DNA of 64,000 nucleotides from Rhizobacter sp. Its GTDB lineage: Bacteria; Pseudomonadota; Gammaproteobacteria; Burkholderiales; Burkholderiaceae_C. The stretch is from the NCBI GenBank assembly GCA_019635355.1, contig JAHBZQ010000001.1, forward strand, positions 4,154,001 to 4,218,000. The letters are read 5' to 3'. The translations under genes and the position numbers were made by a program. Positions 24,671 through 32,797 of the stretch are shown in pieces. The first letter of the stretch is position 1. Each line of letters opens with the position of its first letter. A model generated the notes under the pieces. It did not search any database. It saw only the letters and a list, made by a program, of their open reading frames with translations, and was not told where the DNA came from.

Positions 24671-25519
24671 GTGATCGACGGCAGCACCGAGGTCATCGCG
24701 CACCTCGGCTACCCCACGCACGCCTTCAAGGCGCCGCTGGTCTACAACCCGTACTTCGAATCGGCGGGCATCAACGCCGTCGTGGTGCCGATGGGCTGCA
24801 GGCCCGAGGCCTTCACGGCGGCGCTCAAGGGCCTCTTCCAACTGGAGAACCTGCGTGGTGCGCTGATCACCATGCCGCACAAGGTGAGCGTGGTCGAGCT
24901 GCTCGACGAGGCCACGCCCGCCGTGCAGGTGTCGGGGGCCTGCAACGCGGTGAAGAGGCTGCCCGATGGCCGGCTGCTGGGCGACCAGTTCGACGGCGCC
25001 GGCTTCGTGCGCGGCATCGAGCGCAAGGGGCTGACGCTCGCCGGCGCACGCGCGCTGGTGGTGGGTTGCGGTGGGGTGGGCTCGGCCATCGCCGCCTCGC
25101 TCGCCGCAGCGAAGGTGGCGCATCTCGCGCTCTTCGATGTCAACGCCGCGTCGGCCGATGAACTTGCGCAGCGCCTGCACACGCACTTCCCGTCGGTCGA
25201 TGCGAGCACCGGCCGCCACGACCCCGAAGGCTTCGACCTCGTGGTGAATGCCACGCCGCTCGGCATGAACCCGGGCGACCCGCTGCCCGTCGACGTGGCG
25301 CGCCTCGCGCCTGGCACCTTCGTCGGCGAGGTGGTGATGAAGACCGAGATGACGGCCTTCCTGCAGGCCGCGAAAGCACGGGGCTGCCGTGTGCAGGTGG
25401 GCACCGACATGCTGTTCGAGATGATCCCGCCGTACCTGGAGTTCTTCGGTTTCCCGACGACGACGCCCGAGCACCTGCGCGCCGTCGCTCGCCTGCAGTA
25501 CGAGGAGACACGACCATGA
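24671..25519 (+). CDS. Shikimate/quinate dehydrogenase-like NAD(P)-dependent enzyme
   Basis: The 282-residue protein belongs to the shikimate dehydrogenase family. It keeps the catalytic lysine K71 (MPHKVSVVELLD) and aspartate D108 (QFDGAGF), and the nucleotide-binding VVGCGGVGSA loop near residue 130. The usual SxSPxxHN substrate motif at the start is altered to HAFKAPLVYN, so it is not a standard AroE and probably serves catabolism of quinate or shikimate. The start is a GTG at 24671. Its stop overlaps the start of the next gene (ATGA). Confidence 0.88.
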   Translation: MIDGSTEVIAHLGYPTHAFKAPLVYNPYFESAGINAVVVPMGCRPEAFTAALKGLFQLENLRGALITMPHKVSVVELLDEATPAVQVSGACNAVKRLPDGRLLGDQFDGAGFVRGIERKGLTLAGARALVVGCGGVGSAIAASLAAAKVAHLALFDVNAASADELAQRLHTHFPSVDASTGRHDPEGFDLVVNATPLGMNPGDPLPVDVARLAPGTFVGEVVMKTEMTAFLQAAKARGCRVQVGTDMLFEMIPPYLEFFGFPTTTPEHLRAVARLQYEETRP

Positions 25520-26436
25520 GCGATCTGCTGCTGGACCCCGTTCGTGCACGCGAGCCGGTGCAGGCTTCTTTCAGCGACGAGCACAACCCGCTCGGGCTCA
25601 ACGGCATCGAGTTCGTCGAATACGCCACCTCGGCCCCACAGGCCCTGGGTCAGGTGCTCGAGATGATGGGCTTTCGCCCCGTGGCGCGGCACCGCTCGCG
25701 CGAAGTGATGCTGTACCGCCAGGGCGGGTTCAACCTCATCGTCAACGCGCACCCGGCCGCGGGCCCCGAGGCGCCGTTGACGGCCCCGCCCACGCCGACG
25801 ATCAGCGCCATCGCCCTGCGCGTGCGCAACGCCAACGAGGTGCACCGCCACGTGCTCGACCGTGGCGGCTGGGATGCCCCGACCCACCCGCAGGCGATGG
25901 AACTCAACATCCCCGCCATCCACGGCGTGGGGGGCAGCCGCATCCACTTCGTCGACCGCTACCGCGAGTTCTCGATCTACGACGTGGACTTCGTGCCCAT
26001 CGTCGGCGCCGAGCAGCAACCGCCCGGCATCGCGGGCCTGCACTTCTTCGGCGTGGTGCAGTACATCGGCTTCGGCCGCAGCGAAGACTGGATCGAGTTC
26101 TACGCCGAGCTGCTCGGCACCACGCTGATCCCCGACGAGCGGCGCTTCGGCATCCTCCCGGCCGGCAAGCTGCTGCAAGCGCCGTCCACCGAGCCGGGCA
26201 ACGGCTTCATGTTGCAGCTGGTGGAGCCGCCGCTCGATGCGGAGTCGCCCAACGAGCAATTCCAGCGCATCGGCCTCGGCGTGCCCGACGTGCTGGCGGC
26301 GGTGCGCAGCCTGCGTGCACTCGGCATGGAGTTCGTCGAGACCGACGCGGCCCACACCGAGCGTCGCGGCGCATTGACGAAGACCTACCTCGGCGGTGTC
26401 GCCTTCGAACTCGTGCAGAGCGGGGCCGCAGCATGA
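25516..26436 (+). CDS. HPPD-like double VOC protein (separate C-terminal half of a QuiC-type dehydroshikimate dehydratase)
   Basis: A 306-residue protein with two VOC modules in the arrangement of 4-hydroxyphenylpyruvate dioxygenase: GLNGIEFVEYATS starts the first, PGIAGLHFFGVVQYIGF the second, and AFELVQS closes it. Where true HPPD has a second iron-binding histidine (QHIAL), this protein reads FQRIGLG, so dioxygenase activity is doubtful. Fusion proteins called QuiC in Pseudomonas and Acinetobacter relatives join such a domain to the dehydratase. Here it is a separate gene, with ATGA overlaps on both sides. Confidence 0.8.
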   Translation: MSDLLLDPVRAREPVQASFSDEHNPLGLNGIEFVEYATSAPQALGQVLEMMGFRPVARHRSREVMLYRQGGFNLIVNAHPAAGPEAPLTAPPTPTISAIALRVRNANEVHRHVLDRGGWDAPTHPQAMELNIPAIHGVGGSRIHFVDRYREFSIYDVDFVPIVGAEQQPPGIAGLHFFGVVQYIGFGRSEDWIEFYAELLGTTLIPDERRFGILPAGKLLQAPSTEPGNGFMLQLVEPPLDAESPNEQFQRIGLGVPDVLAAVRSLRALGMEFVETDAAHTERRGALTKTYLGGVAFELVQSGAAA

Positions 26437-27320
26437 GCATCCAGGGCTTCGGCATGGACACCATCAGCCTGGCAGGCCCGCTGGAAGCCAAGCTCGATGC
26501 CATGCGCGCGGCCGGCTTCGACCAGGTGATGCTCAAGGCCAACGACCTCGTCGGCCACCCGCAAGGCTGGCGGGCCGCGGTGGCGGCGGTGAAGGCGAGC
26601 GGCCTGCGCGGCACCGGCTTCCAGGTGCTGCGCGACTTCGAGGGTTTGAGCGGCCACCTGCACCACTACAAGCTCGACATCGCGAAGACCATGCTCGAGA
26701 TGTGCGCCGCGCTCGGCTGCGACGTGCTGCTTGCCTGCTCATCGACCTCCACCCACGCCAGCGCCGACCTCGACCACATCGCCCGCGACCTGCGCAAGCT
26801 CGCCATGCTGGCCATCCCGCACGGCATCCGCATCGCCTACGAAGGCCTGTCGTGGGGCCGCACGGTGAACGAGTACACCACCGCGTGGGACGTGGTGGGC
26901 CGTGCCGATTGCCCCAACCTCGGCTTGTGCTTCGACTCCTTCCACGCGCTGGCCGCGAAGACGCCGCTCGACGGCATCGACGAACTCGACCCGCAGAAGA
27001 TCTTCCTCGTGCAGCTGTCCGACTTCATGTGGCAGGAGACGCGCACCTTCGAGGAACGCATGGCCACCGCGCGCACCTTCCGCGTCTTCCCCGGTGAAGG
27101 CGTGCACACCGCGACGGTGGTCGAGATGGTGCGCAGGCTCGATGCGCTCGGCTACGAGGGCGACTACAGCTTCGAGGTCTTCAACGACGACTACGTGCAG
27201 ATGCCGCTGCCGATGGTGTGCGAGCGCGCAAGGCGCTCGGCCCAGTGGCTGGCCGACGACGTGCTGAGGCGTGCCGCGCCGCAGCCCAACCAGCTTCGCT
27301 TGCGCCGCATGCGCGGCTGA
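26433..27320 (+). CDS. quiC: 3-Dehydroshikimate dehydratase-like TIM-barrel protein (sugar phosphate isomerase/epimerase family)
   Basis: The 295-residue protein has the xylose-isomerase-like TIM barrel fold with four probable metal ligands: E137 (YEGLSWG), D168 (CFDSFHAL), Q194 (VQLSDF) and E248 (SFEVFND). That E-D-Q-E set is the one used by bacterial 3-dehydroshikimate dehydratases (QuiC, AsbF), which make protocatechuate from dehydroshikimate. The preceding dehydrogenase would supply the substrate. It overlaps the HPPD-like gene by 4 bases; a porin gene follows. No protocatechuate dioxygenase is in the window. Confidence 0.85.
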   Translation: MSIQGFGMDTISLAGPLEAKLDAMRAAGFDQVMLKANDLVGHPQGWRAAVAAVKASGLRGTGFQVLRDFEGLSGHLHHYKLDIAKTMLEMCAALGCDVLLACSSTSTHASADLDHIARDLRKLAMLAIPHGIRIAYEGLSWGRTVNEYTTAWDVVGRADCPNLGLCFDSFHALAAKTPLDGIDELDPQKIFLVQLSDFMWQETRTFEERMATARTFRVFPGEGVHTATVVEMVRRLDALGYEGDYSFEVFNDDYVQMPLPMVCERARRSAQWLADDVLRRAAPQPNQLRLRRMRG

Positions 27321-27447
27321 GGGTCTCACCTCCAGAAGGTTTCTTCCGCTCGACCACCACCCCGGGCGACATGGTCCCAGCGCCCGGGCCGGGCTTGCCT
27401 TTGCCCGAATCTTTCAACACGGGCCGCATGACTCACGAGGAGACACC

Positions 27448-28536
27448 ATGAAAACAGCTCTCAAACCCATTGCCCTGGCGGCCGTCGCACTCCTGGCCGC
27501 TGGCGGCGCGCAGGCGCAATCGAGCGTCGTGCTCTACGGCCTGGTCGACCTCGCCGTCGACCACTACAAGGCCGGCAGCGCCTCTGGCGCCGGCAACGTG
27601 TGGAAGTTGAACGATGGCGTCGTCAACGGCCTCAACGGCTCACGCTGGGGCGTGCGCGTGAGCGAAGACCTGGGCGGCGGGCTCAAGGCCAACGCCGTGC
27701 TGGAGAGCGGCCTCAGCGCCGACACCGGCGCCCTGGGCCAGGGTGGCCTTGCGTTTGGCCGGCAGGTGTTCGTCGGCCTCTCGCAGGCCTCGCTCGGCGA
27801 GCTGCGCATGGGCCGGCAGTACATCCTCTCCGACTCGGTGATGGGCATGACCAACCCCTATGGCAACGCCTCGGTGGCCAACCCCGGAACGGCGAGCACC
27901 AACGCCGGCCGCAACCTGCCGCTGTGGCTGAACGCGCCGCGGGCCAACAACGTGATCCAGCTCGCCACGCCCAACCTCGGCGGCTTCACCGGCGCGGTGC
28001 AGCTGGCGCCGGGCGAAGGCACGGCTGACCGCTTCCACGGCGTGAAGCTCGGCTTCGGCAGCGGCCCCTTCAACATCGCCGCTTCGTATGAGTGGAACAA
28101 GTCGCGCACCACCGGCGACGACATCAACAAGTCGCTCACGCTCGGGGCCAACTACAACTTCGGCCCGGTCAAGCTGCTCGGTGGCATTCAGATGAACACC
28201 GACCTCGCGCTCGGCTCGGGCAATGGCGCCTTCATCGGCAACAACCTCATCGTCACCGGCCCGGCCGGCGGTTTCACCGCCGACGAGATCAACGGCTACA
28301 CCCTTGGCGTGCAGGTGCCGGTGGGCCTGCTGACGCTGGGGGCCAACTACACCGGCGTGAAGTACGAAAACGCGGCCGGCGCCAACGCCACCCTGGGCAA
28401 GGCCGCGGTGATGGGCTGGTATGCGCTGTCGAAGAGCACCTTCCTCTACTCGGGCCTGTCGTTCTCGACCGGCGACCTGAAGGACTACATCGCCGAGAAC
28501 CGCGTCTTCCAGGCGGGCCTGCGCATGGCCTGGTGA
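27448..28536 (+). CDS. Gram-negative general porin, last gene of the quinate/shikimate-type operon
   Basis: The 362-residue outer-membrane porin has a signal peptide (LAAVALLAAGGAQAQ), the start SSVVLYGLVDLAVDHY, the GSRWGVRVSEDLGGGLKAN motif and the GRQVFVGL and MGRQY motifs, and ends in a terminal aromatic strand (GLRMAW). The start is the ATG at 27448 behind GAGGAGA. It lies 127 bases after the dehydratase gene on the same strand and ahead of a terminator, so it may supply outer-membrane entry for the operon's substrate. Confidence 0.93.
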   Translation: MKTALKPIALAAVALLAAGGAQAQSSVVLYGLVDLAVDHYKAGSASGAGNVWKLNDGVVNGLNGSRWGVRVSEDLGGGLKANAVLESGLSADTGALGQGGLAFGRQVFVGLSQASLGELRMGRQYILSDSVMGMTNPYGNASVANPGTASTNAGRNLPLWLNAPRANNVIQLATPNLGGFTGAVQLAPGEGTADRFHGVKLGFGSGPFNIAASYEWNKSRTTGDDINKSLTLGANYNFGPVKLLGGIQMNTDLALGSGNGAFIGNNLIVTGPAGGFTADEINGYTLGVQVPVGLLTLGANYTGVKYENAAGANATLGKAAVMGWYALSKSTFLYSGLSFSTGDLKDYIAENRVFQAGLRMAW

Positions 28537-28554
28537 AGCTCGCGCGCGTGCTGC

Positions 28555-28580
28555 AAAAAAGGCGCCCCGAGGGGCGCCTT
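28555..28580. terminator. Bidirectional Rho-independent terminator between convergent genes
   Basis: AAAAAA, GGCGCCCC, GA, GGGGCGCC, TT: a perfect 8-bp GC stem. The A run gives a T run on the minus strand, so it works best for the lipoprotein gene; for the porin gene only TT follows the stem. It separates the two convergent transcripts. Confidence 0.85.
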
Positions 28581-28611
28581 GAAAAGGCCACTGCAATGGC
28601 TGAAAGAAAAC

Positions 28612-30222
28612 TCAGCGCACGCGGATCGCGATGAGCCGCCCGGTGGGCTCGCGTGCGCCTTCCACGATGTAGAGCATGCCGCTCGCCGACAGGCTGATCA
28701 TCCCCGGCGACGGGTACGACCACACCGACTGGTGCGTCGCGAGGTCGATCGCATGCACGGCGCGGTCAGTGCTGACGAAGAGCAGGTTGTCGGTGACGAC
28801 CACGTTGCGGTGGAACTCGCTGTCGCTCGCCGTGCCGGCCCACGACCACAGCACTTCGCCGGTGGCTTCGCTGATCGCATCGAGCGACTTCGGCGCATTG
28901 CGGCCCGCATACACCACCCCCTTGGCGAGCGCCGGTGTCGTGAGGTAGGCCCGTGCGCTGATCCAGCGGGTGTTGCGGTTCTCCACCGAGAAGTTCACCA
29001 GGCGGCGGCTGTCGTATTGCTCGACGCTCGACGACGCCCGGCCACTGAACGCACCGCCGCTGAAGGCGATGACGTTGTCAGCCGAGCCGAGGATCGGCGA
29101 GCCGTGGTACGAGTAGCCCCAGCCCGGGCCATACGGGTCGGGGATCGACGCGACCAGGTTGCCGTCGACCTTGCCGTACACCTCGAGCCCGAGGCCGCTG
29201 TAGTGGTAGACGTAGCGGCTGTCGACGGCCGGCGTGCTCATGTCGTCGTCGCCCGCGGTCTGCGACCACAGGCGGCTGCCCGAGGTGGCGTCGAACGAGT
29301 AGATGCCACCGCCGTAGTAGCCGCCGTTGGTGTAGGCGCGGCCGTCGGCGAGCGTCGGTGCGAGCACGTGGCCCCACTGCGAGTCGAAGGCCGACTGGAA
29401 CACCGGCTGGCCATCGGCGGCGCGGAAGGCGTGCAGGTAGGTGTCGGAGTGGCCCATCGTCGCCGCATAGACCACGCCGTTGGCCACCGCCGGCGGGTTG
29501 AGGCCGGGCTTGGTGCCGAAGTCGCGCGTCCACACCGGCGAGCCATCGGCTTCGTTCAAGGCGCGGATCGACACGGCGCTGAAGTAGTCGTCGTCGGTGA
29601 CGAACACCTTGCCGCCTTCACTCACCACCGCGTTGATCGCGCCGATCACGCCACTCGCGGGGCGCCGCCAGTCCCACGCGTACTGGAAGCGCGCCGGGTC
29701 GAGCGTCACCGGCACGTAGCCGGTGTGCGCCGCGTTGCCCTGGTGCATCTGCCAGTCGCTCGCCGCGGACACGGTGATGCTGTAGGGCACCGCCACGCGC
29801 GCCGTCCTGCGGGCGTTCTTGCACTTCGGGTCATGGCAGCCGGCGAACTGCAAGGTGCCGGTGTAGGTGCCGTCGGCCAGGCCCTCGGCCGTGCTCAGCT
29901 TCACCGTGAAGCGCCCGTCACCCAGCGACTCGATCACCGGCTTGGGCGCAAAGACGGCGGGCAGCTCGCCTTCGATGACGAGCCTGGTGTGCGGGGCCGC
30001 GGCGCCGCTGTACTGCAGCGCCAGCTCGCCGACGGCGGTCTGCCCGCTCGTCAAACGAAGTTCGAGGCTCGCCGGCGTGGCCATGAGCGAGGCTTGCTGC
30101 GCCGCGCTCTGGGCCTGCTCTCGCGAAGCGTCTGCATTGGCAGTGGTGCTGTCACCAGCACCACCGCCGCCGCACGCAGACAGGAACACGGCGACCGCAG
30201 CCACCGACCAGATTTTTTTCAT
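28612..30222 (-). CDS. Lipoprotein with PQQ-like beta-propeller repeats
   Basis: The product has 536 residues. It begins with a lipoprotein signal peptide and lipobox LSAC (C17), followed by a glycine and alanine-rich linker and a beta-sandwich region up to about residue 190. The rest shows repeated PQQ-type blades (for example GVVYAATMGHSDTYLHAFRA, then GSRLWSQTAGDDD and GEVLWSWAGTASDS), predicting a beta-propeller. It is exported and anchored to a membrane; no catalytic site is evident, so a scaffold or binding role is likely. The ATG at 30222 follows GGGAGATC. A longer upstream reading would lose the signal peptide. Confidence 0.88.
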   Translation of the reverse strand: MKKIWSVAAVAVFLSACGGGGAGDSTTANADASREQAQSAAQQASLMATPASLELRLTSGQTAVGELALQYSGAAAPHTRLVIEGELPAVFAPKPVIESLGDGRFTVKLSTAEGLADGTYTGTLQFAGCHDPKCKNARRTARVAVPYSITVSAASDWQMHQGNAAHTGYVPVTLDPARFQYAWDWRRPASGVIGAINAVVSEGGKVFVTDDDYFSAVSIRALNEADGSPVWTRDFGTKPGLNPPAVANGVVYAATMGHSDTYLHAFRAADGQPVFQSAFDSQWGHVLAPTLADGRAYTNGGYYGGGIYSFDATSGSRLWSQTAGDDDMSTPAVDSRYVYHYSGLGLEVYGKVDGNLVASIPDPYGPGWGYSYHGSPILGSADNVIAFSGGAFSGRASSSVEQYDSRRLVNFSVENRNTRWISARAYLTTPALAKGVVYAGRNAPKSLDAISEATGEVLWSWAGTASDSEFHRNVVVTDNLLFVSTDRAVHAIDLATHQSVWSYPSPGMISLSASGMLYIVEGAREPTGRLIAIRVR

Positions 30223-30325
30223 GTGATCTCCCTGTTTACCGTGATGGGCCCCCGGGTGCGGAGGCCAGCGAAACCGCGATGCGATCGTGTCGATCGATGC
30301 GGTAGGGAGACTGTAGAGAGGGGGT

Positions 30326-30345
30326 CCTGACAACGTTCTGTCAGG
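30326..30345. repeat. Perfect 7-bp inverted repeat
   Basis: CCTGACA, ACGTTC, TGTCAGG. It lies between the lipoprotein start and the end of the hypothetical gene at 30352. It could be a hairpin at the end of the upstream transcript (no T run) or an operator for the lipoprotein gene. Confidence 0.5.
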
Positions 30346-30351
30346 AGTTCT

Positions 30352-30735
30352 TCAGAGCTTTTCCCACTCGGGAAGGCAGTGCTTGGCGAGTGCCGTGACC
30401 CACGCCGGCTCGGTGGGGTCGAAGGCCAGCCCGAGGGCCGGGCTGACCATGAAGCGCGCACGCCAGAACACCTGCTCGTCGTGTGTGAGCACGAAGGGCC
30501 GCAGGTGGTCGAAGGGGATGGCGATGCTGCCCAGGTGCAGCACCGGCGCGGCGGCGGTGATCTCTTCGAGCCGGCCGCTGTCCTGGAAGCGCAGGACCAC
30601 GTCGCCGTAGTCCATCTCGTTCAGGCCGACCTCGTTGCGGCCTGCCTTGAGCGGCGTGCCGCGTTGCTTCAGCAGGTCGTCTGGCGTGAGCGAGAACGCG
30701 TAGCCCGCGAACGAGAGGTAGGGGTCGAGCCGCAT
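30352..30735 (-). CDS. Hypothetical protein, cotranscribed with glutaredoxin
   Basis: A 127-residue soluble protein (start RLDPYLSFAGYAF, then LTPDDLLKQRG and a hydrophobic core VFWRARFMVSPALGLAFDP). I do not recognise the family. It lacks signals, membrane helices and cysteine clusters. The ATG at 30735 lies 24 bases after the glutaredoxin gene, which itself follows the MerR gene, so all three are probably one transcript. Confidence 0.7.
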   Translation of the reverse strand: MRLDPYLSFAGYAFSLTPDDLLKQRGTPLKAGRNEVGLNEMDYGDVVLRFQDSGRLEEITAAAPVLHLGSIAIPFDHLRPFVLTHDEQVFWRARFMVSPALGLAFDPTEPAWVTALAKHCLPEWEKL

Positions 30736-30759
30736 GGTGGGGGCTCGGCCCGGCGCCCC

Positions 30760-31002
30760 TCAGCGCCCGAGTTGCGTGAGCGCCGCCTGCAGGCCTGCCA
30801 GGCCGCCGACACGCTGCTCGTTGATGAAGATCTGCGGCATCTGCCGCACCGAAGGCCCGCACTTCTCGAAGAAGGCCAGGCGCTCGGCCTCGTCATCGAT
30901 CTTCACTTCCTTGAAGTCGATCGACTTGGTCTTGAGCAGCATCTTGGCCTGGTCGCATTGCGGGCAGGCCGACTTGGAGTAGACGACGATGTTGAGGTTC
31001 AT
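30760..31002 (-). CDS. Glutaredoxin-like protein
   Basis: This 80-residue thioredoxin-fold protein has the redox motif CPQC (C13, C16) after the first strand (LNIVVYSKSACPQC) and the cis-proline MPQIFIN motif near residue 55. It reduces disulfides with glutathione or acts as a NrdH-like donor. The ATG at 31002 was chosen because it gives the standard length. It lies 10 bases after the MerR-type regulator gene. Confidence 0.9.
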   Translation of the reverse strand: MNLNIVVYSKSACPQCDQAKMLLKTKSIDFKEVKIDDEAERLAFFEKCGPSVRQMPQIFINEQRVGGLAGLQAALTQLGR

Positions 31003-31012
31003 GCGCGCGAGT

Positions 31013-31429
31013 TTAGGCGGCCGGTCGCTTCTGGCGCTTCTCGAATGACCCTGCCGCCGCCGCACGCAGCAGGCGGCGGAAGGTGGGGCACTCGGCGTGG
31101 TTGCGCGCGGGGCACACGGCCGCGTGGCGCAGGCCGTTGCTCATGGCCTTGAGGCGCTTGATCGTCGCATCGAGCTCGTCGGCCTTGGCGTCGAGCATCT
31201 TGCGATTGATGTTGGGCTTGCCATCGGCGGAAAACATGGCGCCGATGTCATCGAGCGAGAAACCCGCGGCCTGGCCGAGCGCGATGAGGGCGAGCTGGTC
31301 GATCACTTCCGGCGCGAAGAGGCGGCGCAGGCCCTGGCGGCCCACCGAGGCGATCAACCCCTTTTCTTCGTAGTAGCGCAGCGTGGAGGCGGGCACGCCC
31401 GAACGTTTGGCGACTTCGGCGATGTCCAT
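31013..31429 (-). CDS. MerR family transcriptional regulator
   Basis: A 138-residue regulator with the MerR winged helix at residues 1-70 (MDIAEVAKRSGVPASTLRYY, then EEKGLIASVGRQGLRRLF), a dimerisation helix, and a C-terminal CPARNHAECPTFRRLL motif with two cysteines and a histidine that could bind a metal or sense redox state. Several relatives share this tail. The start is the ATG at 31429. It is divergent from DUF2938 with a MerR-type promoter in between, and it is followed by glutaredoxin. Confidence 0.9.
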   Translation of the reverse strand: MDIAEVAKRSGVPASTLRYYEEKGLIASVGRQGLRRLFAPEVIDQLALIALGQAAGFSLDDIGAMFSADGKPNINRKMLDAKADELDATIKRLKAMSNGLRHAAVCPARNHAECPTFRRLLRAAAAGSFEKRQKRPAA

Positions 31430-31440
31430 GCAAAAACCCC

Positions 31441-31471
31441 TTGACTTCAAGTTGACTTGAACTTCTATATT
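31441..31471 (+). promoter_or_regulatory. MerR-type promoter with 19-bp spacer and palindromic operator
   Basis: A -35 box TTGACT (31441-31446) and a -10 box TATATT (31466-31471) are separated by 19 bases, the over-long spacing that MerR-family activators correct by twisting DNA. Inside lies CTTCAAGT-TG-ACTTGAAC (31445-31462), a near-perfect palindrome similar to SoxR/MerR operators. It drives the DUF2938-DUF2798 genes and abuts the divergent MerR start. Confidence 0.85.
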
Positions 31472-31507
31472 CCCTTCAACGCTTCGCCACGTCAACCGGA
31501 GAACCCC

Positions 31508-32005
31508 ATGAATCCGCTGCTGCACGACACCGCCCGCATCGCCCTGATCGGCCTCGGCGCCACCGCCACGATGGACGTGTGGCTGTGGGGCCTGAAGCGG
31601 CTTGGCGTGCCCTCGCTCAGCTTCGCGCTCGTGGGCCGCTGGGTGGGCCATGTGGTGCAGGGGCGCTGGTCGCACGACGGCATCGCCAAGTCGGCACCGG
31701 TGCGGCACGAGGCTGCGCTCGGCTGGGCGGTGCACTACGGCGTGGGGCTCGGGTTCGCCTCGCTGCTGGTGGCCGTGTGCGGCACGGCCTGGTTGCAGGC
31801 ACCCACGCTGGGGCCGGCGCTCGCCCTCGGCATGGGCACGGTCGTCGTGCCGCTGCTGGTGATGCAGCCCGCGATGGGCGCGGGCATCGCGTCGTCGAAG
31901 ACGGCCGCGCCGCTGAAGAACTGCCTGAAGAGTTTCGCCACCCACACCGTGTTCGGCGTGGGCTTGTTTGTCACTGCTGTCTTGATCGAAAGGACCTTGC
32001 CATGA
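31508..32005 (+). CDS. DUF2938 family membrane protein
   Basis: This 165-residue protein with four or five hydrophobic segments shows the DUF2938 pattern (GLGATATMDVWLWGLKRLG, then GRWVGHVVQGRW, then AVHYGVGLGFA and QPAMGAGIASSKT). Function unknown; members often lie beside MerR regulators. The ATG at 31508 gives the normal start. Its stop overlaps the next gene (ATGA). It is the first gene downstream of the MerR-type promoter. Confidence 0.9.
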   Translation: MNPLLHDTARIALIGLGATATMDVWLWGLKRLGVPSLSFALVGRWVGHVVQGRWSHDGIAKSAPVRHEAALGWAVHYGVGLGFASLLVAVCGTAWLQAPTLGPALALGMGTVVVPLLVMQPAMGAGIASSKTAAPLKNCLKSFATHTVFGVGLFVTAVLIERTLP

Positions 32006-32229
32006 TCCCCAGAAAGTTCGAACCCTATCTCTTCGGCCTCGTGCTCTCGGGCCTGATGTCGTTCGTGGTGGCGGGCATCTCCACCTTGCGCAACGTGGGC
32101 GTCGTGGAGGGCTTCACCGGCCTGTGGGTCGGGGCGTGGCTGACCGCATGGCTGCTCGCCTTCCCGATCGTGCTCTTCGTCGCGCCGCTCGCGCGGCGTG
32201 TGGTGCAGCGGGTGCTGGCGCCGCAGTGA
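32002..32229 (+). CDS. DUF2798 family small membrane protein
   Basis: A 75-residue protein with two membrane helices (PYLFGLVLSGLMSFVVAGIS and LTAWLLAFPIVLFVAPLA), the DUF2798 layout. Role unknown. It overlaps DUF2938 by 4 bases and is under the same MerR-type promoter. Confidence 0.9.
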   Translation: MIPRKFEPYLFGLVLSGLMSFVVAGISTLRNVGVVEGFTGLWVGAWLTAWLLAFPIVLFVAPLARRVVQRVLAPQ

Positions 32230-32240
32230 GCTTCAGCGCA

Positions 32241-32267
32241 GAACGGCCGCCTCACAAGCGGCCGTTC
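32241..32267. terminator. Hairpin between convergent DUF2798 and DUF1992 genes
   Basis: GAACGGCCGC, CTCACAA, GCGGCCGTTC is a perfect 10-bp stem with a 7-base loop. It spans the stop codon of the DUF1992 gene and follows DUF2798 by 11 bases. There is no T run, so it may act with Rho or stabilise RNA ends. Confidence 0.55.
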
Positions 32268-32632
32268 ACACGCATGCCCTCCAGACGCAGGGCGATCGCC
32301 AGCTCCAGCTCGCCGAGCCGGCGCTTGAGCGTGTCGCGTTCATCGTCGGTGGTGGCCGCTTCCAGCTGCTGGCGCAACTCGGCGCGCTTGTGGAAGAGGT
32401 CGATCTCGGGCGGCGTCACGCCCGCGTTCTTCAGGATCTTGAACGGCAGCCGGAACTCGACCGGCGTGCGCAGGTAGTCGTCCTGGTCGGCCAGGGGCTT
32501 GCCGTAGCTCTCGGCGCTTTGCAGCTCGCCCGATTTCATCGCCTGGGCCAGGTGCTCGGCGATGGCTTCGTCCTGGCTGCGCAGCAGGGCATCGCGTTTC
32601 TTGCGGCGCTCGGAGTCGCTGGGGTGAGGCAT
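32252..32632 (-). CDS. DUF1992 (DnaJ-homologue C28-like) protein
   Basis: A 126-residue cytoplasmic protein with the DUF1992 motifs: an N-terminal acidic helix IAEHLAQAMKSGELQSAESY, then GKPLADQDDYLRTP, and the C-terminal NAGVTPPEIDLFHKRAEL helix. The role is unknown. The start is the ATG at 32632. Confidence 0.87.
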   Translation of the reverse strand: MPHPSDSERRKKRDALLRSQDEAIAEHLAQAMKSGELQSAESYGKPLADQDDYLRTPVEFRLPFKILKNAGVTPPEIDLFHKRAELRQQLEAATTDDERDTLKRRLGELELAIALRLEGMRVNGRL

Positions 32633-32797
32633 GGCCGCAGTGTGCCAAAGCGCCGGTGCGGTGGGGCCGCTTTGCGGCGCCGTCCTACAGCCCACGCCTG
32701 CTCCGGCTGACGTTGCTTGCGCACTGCAACAGGCAGCATGCGTGCCGTGCAGCGCAGGTCATGGGGATCGGCGCGCAAGGTCCATCAGGAGAATGTC

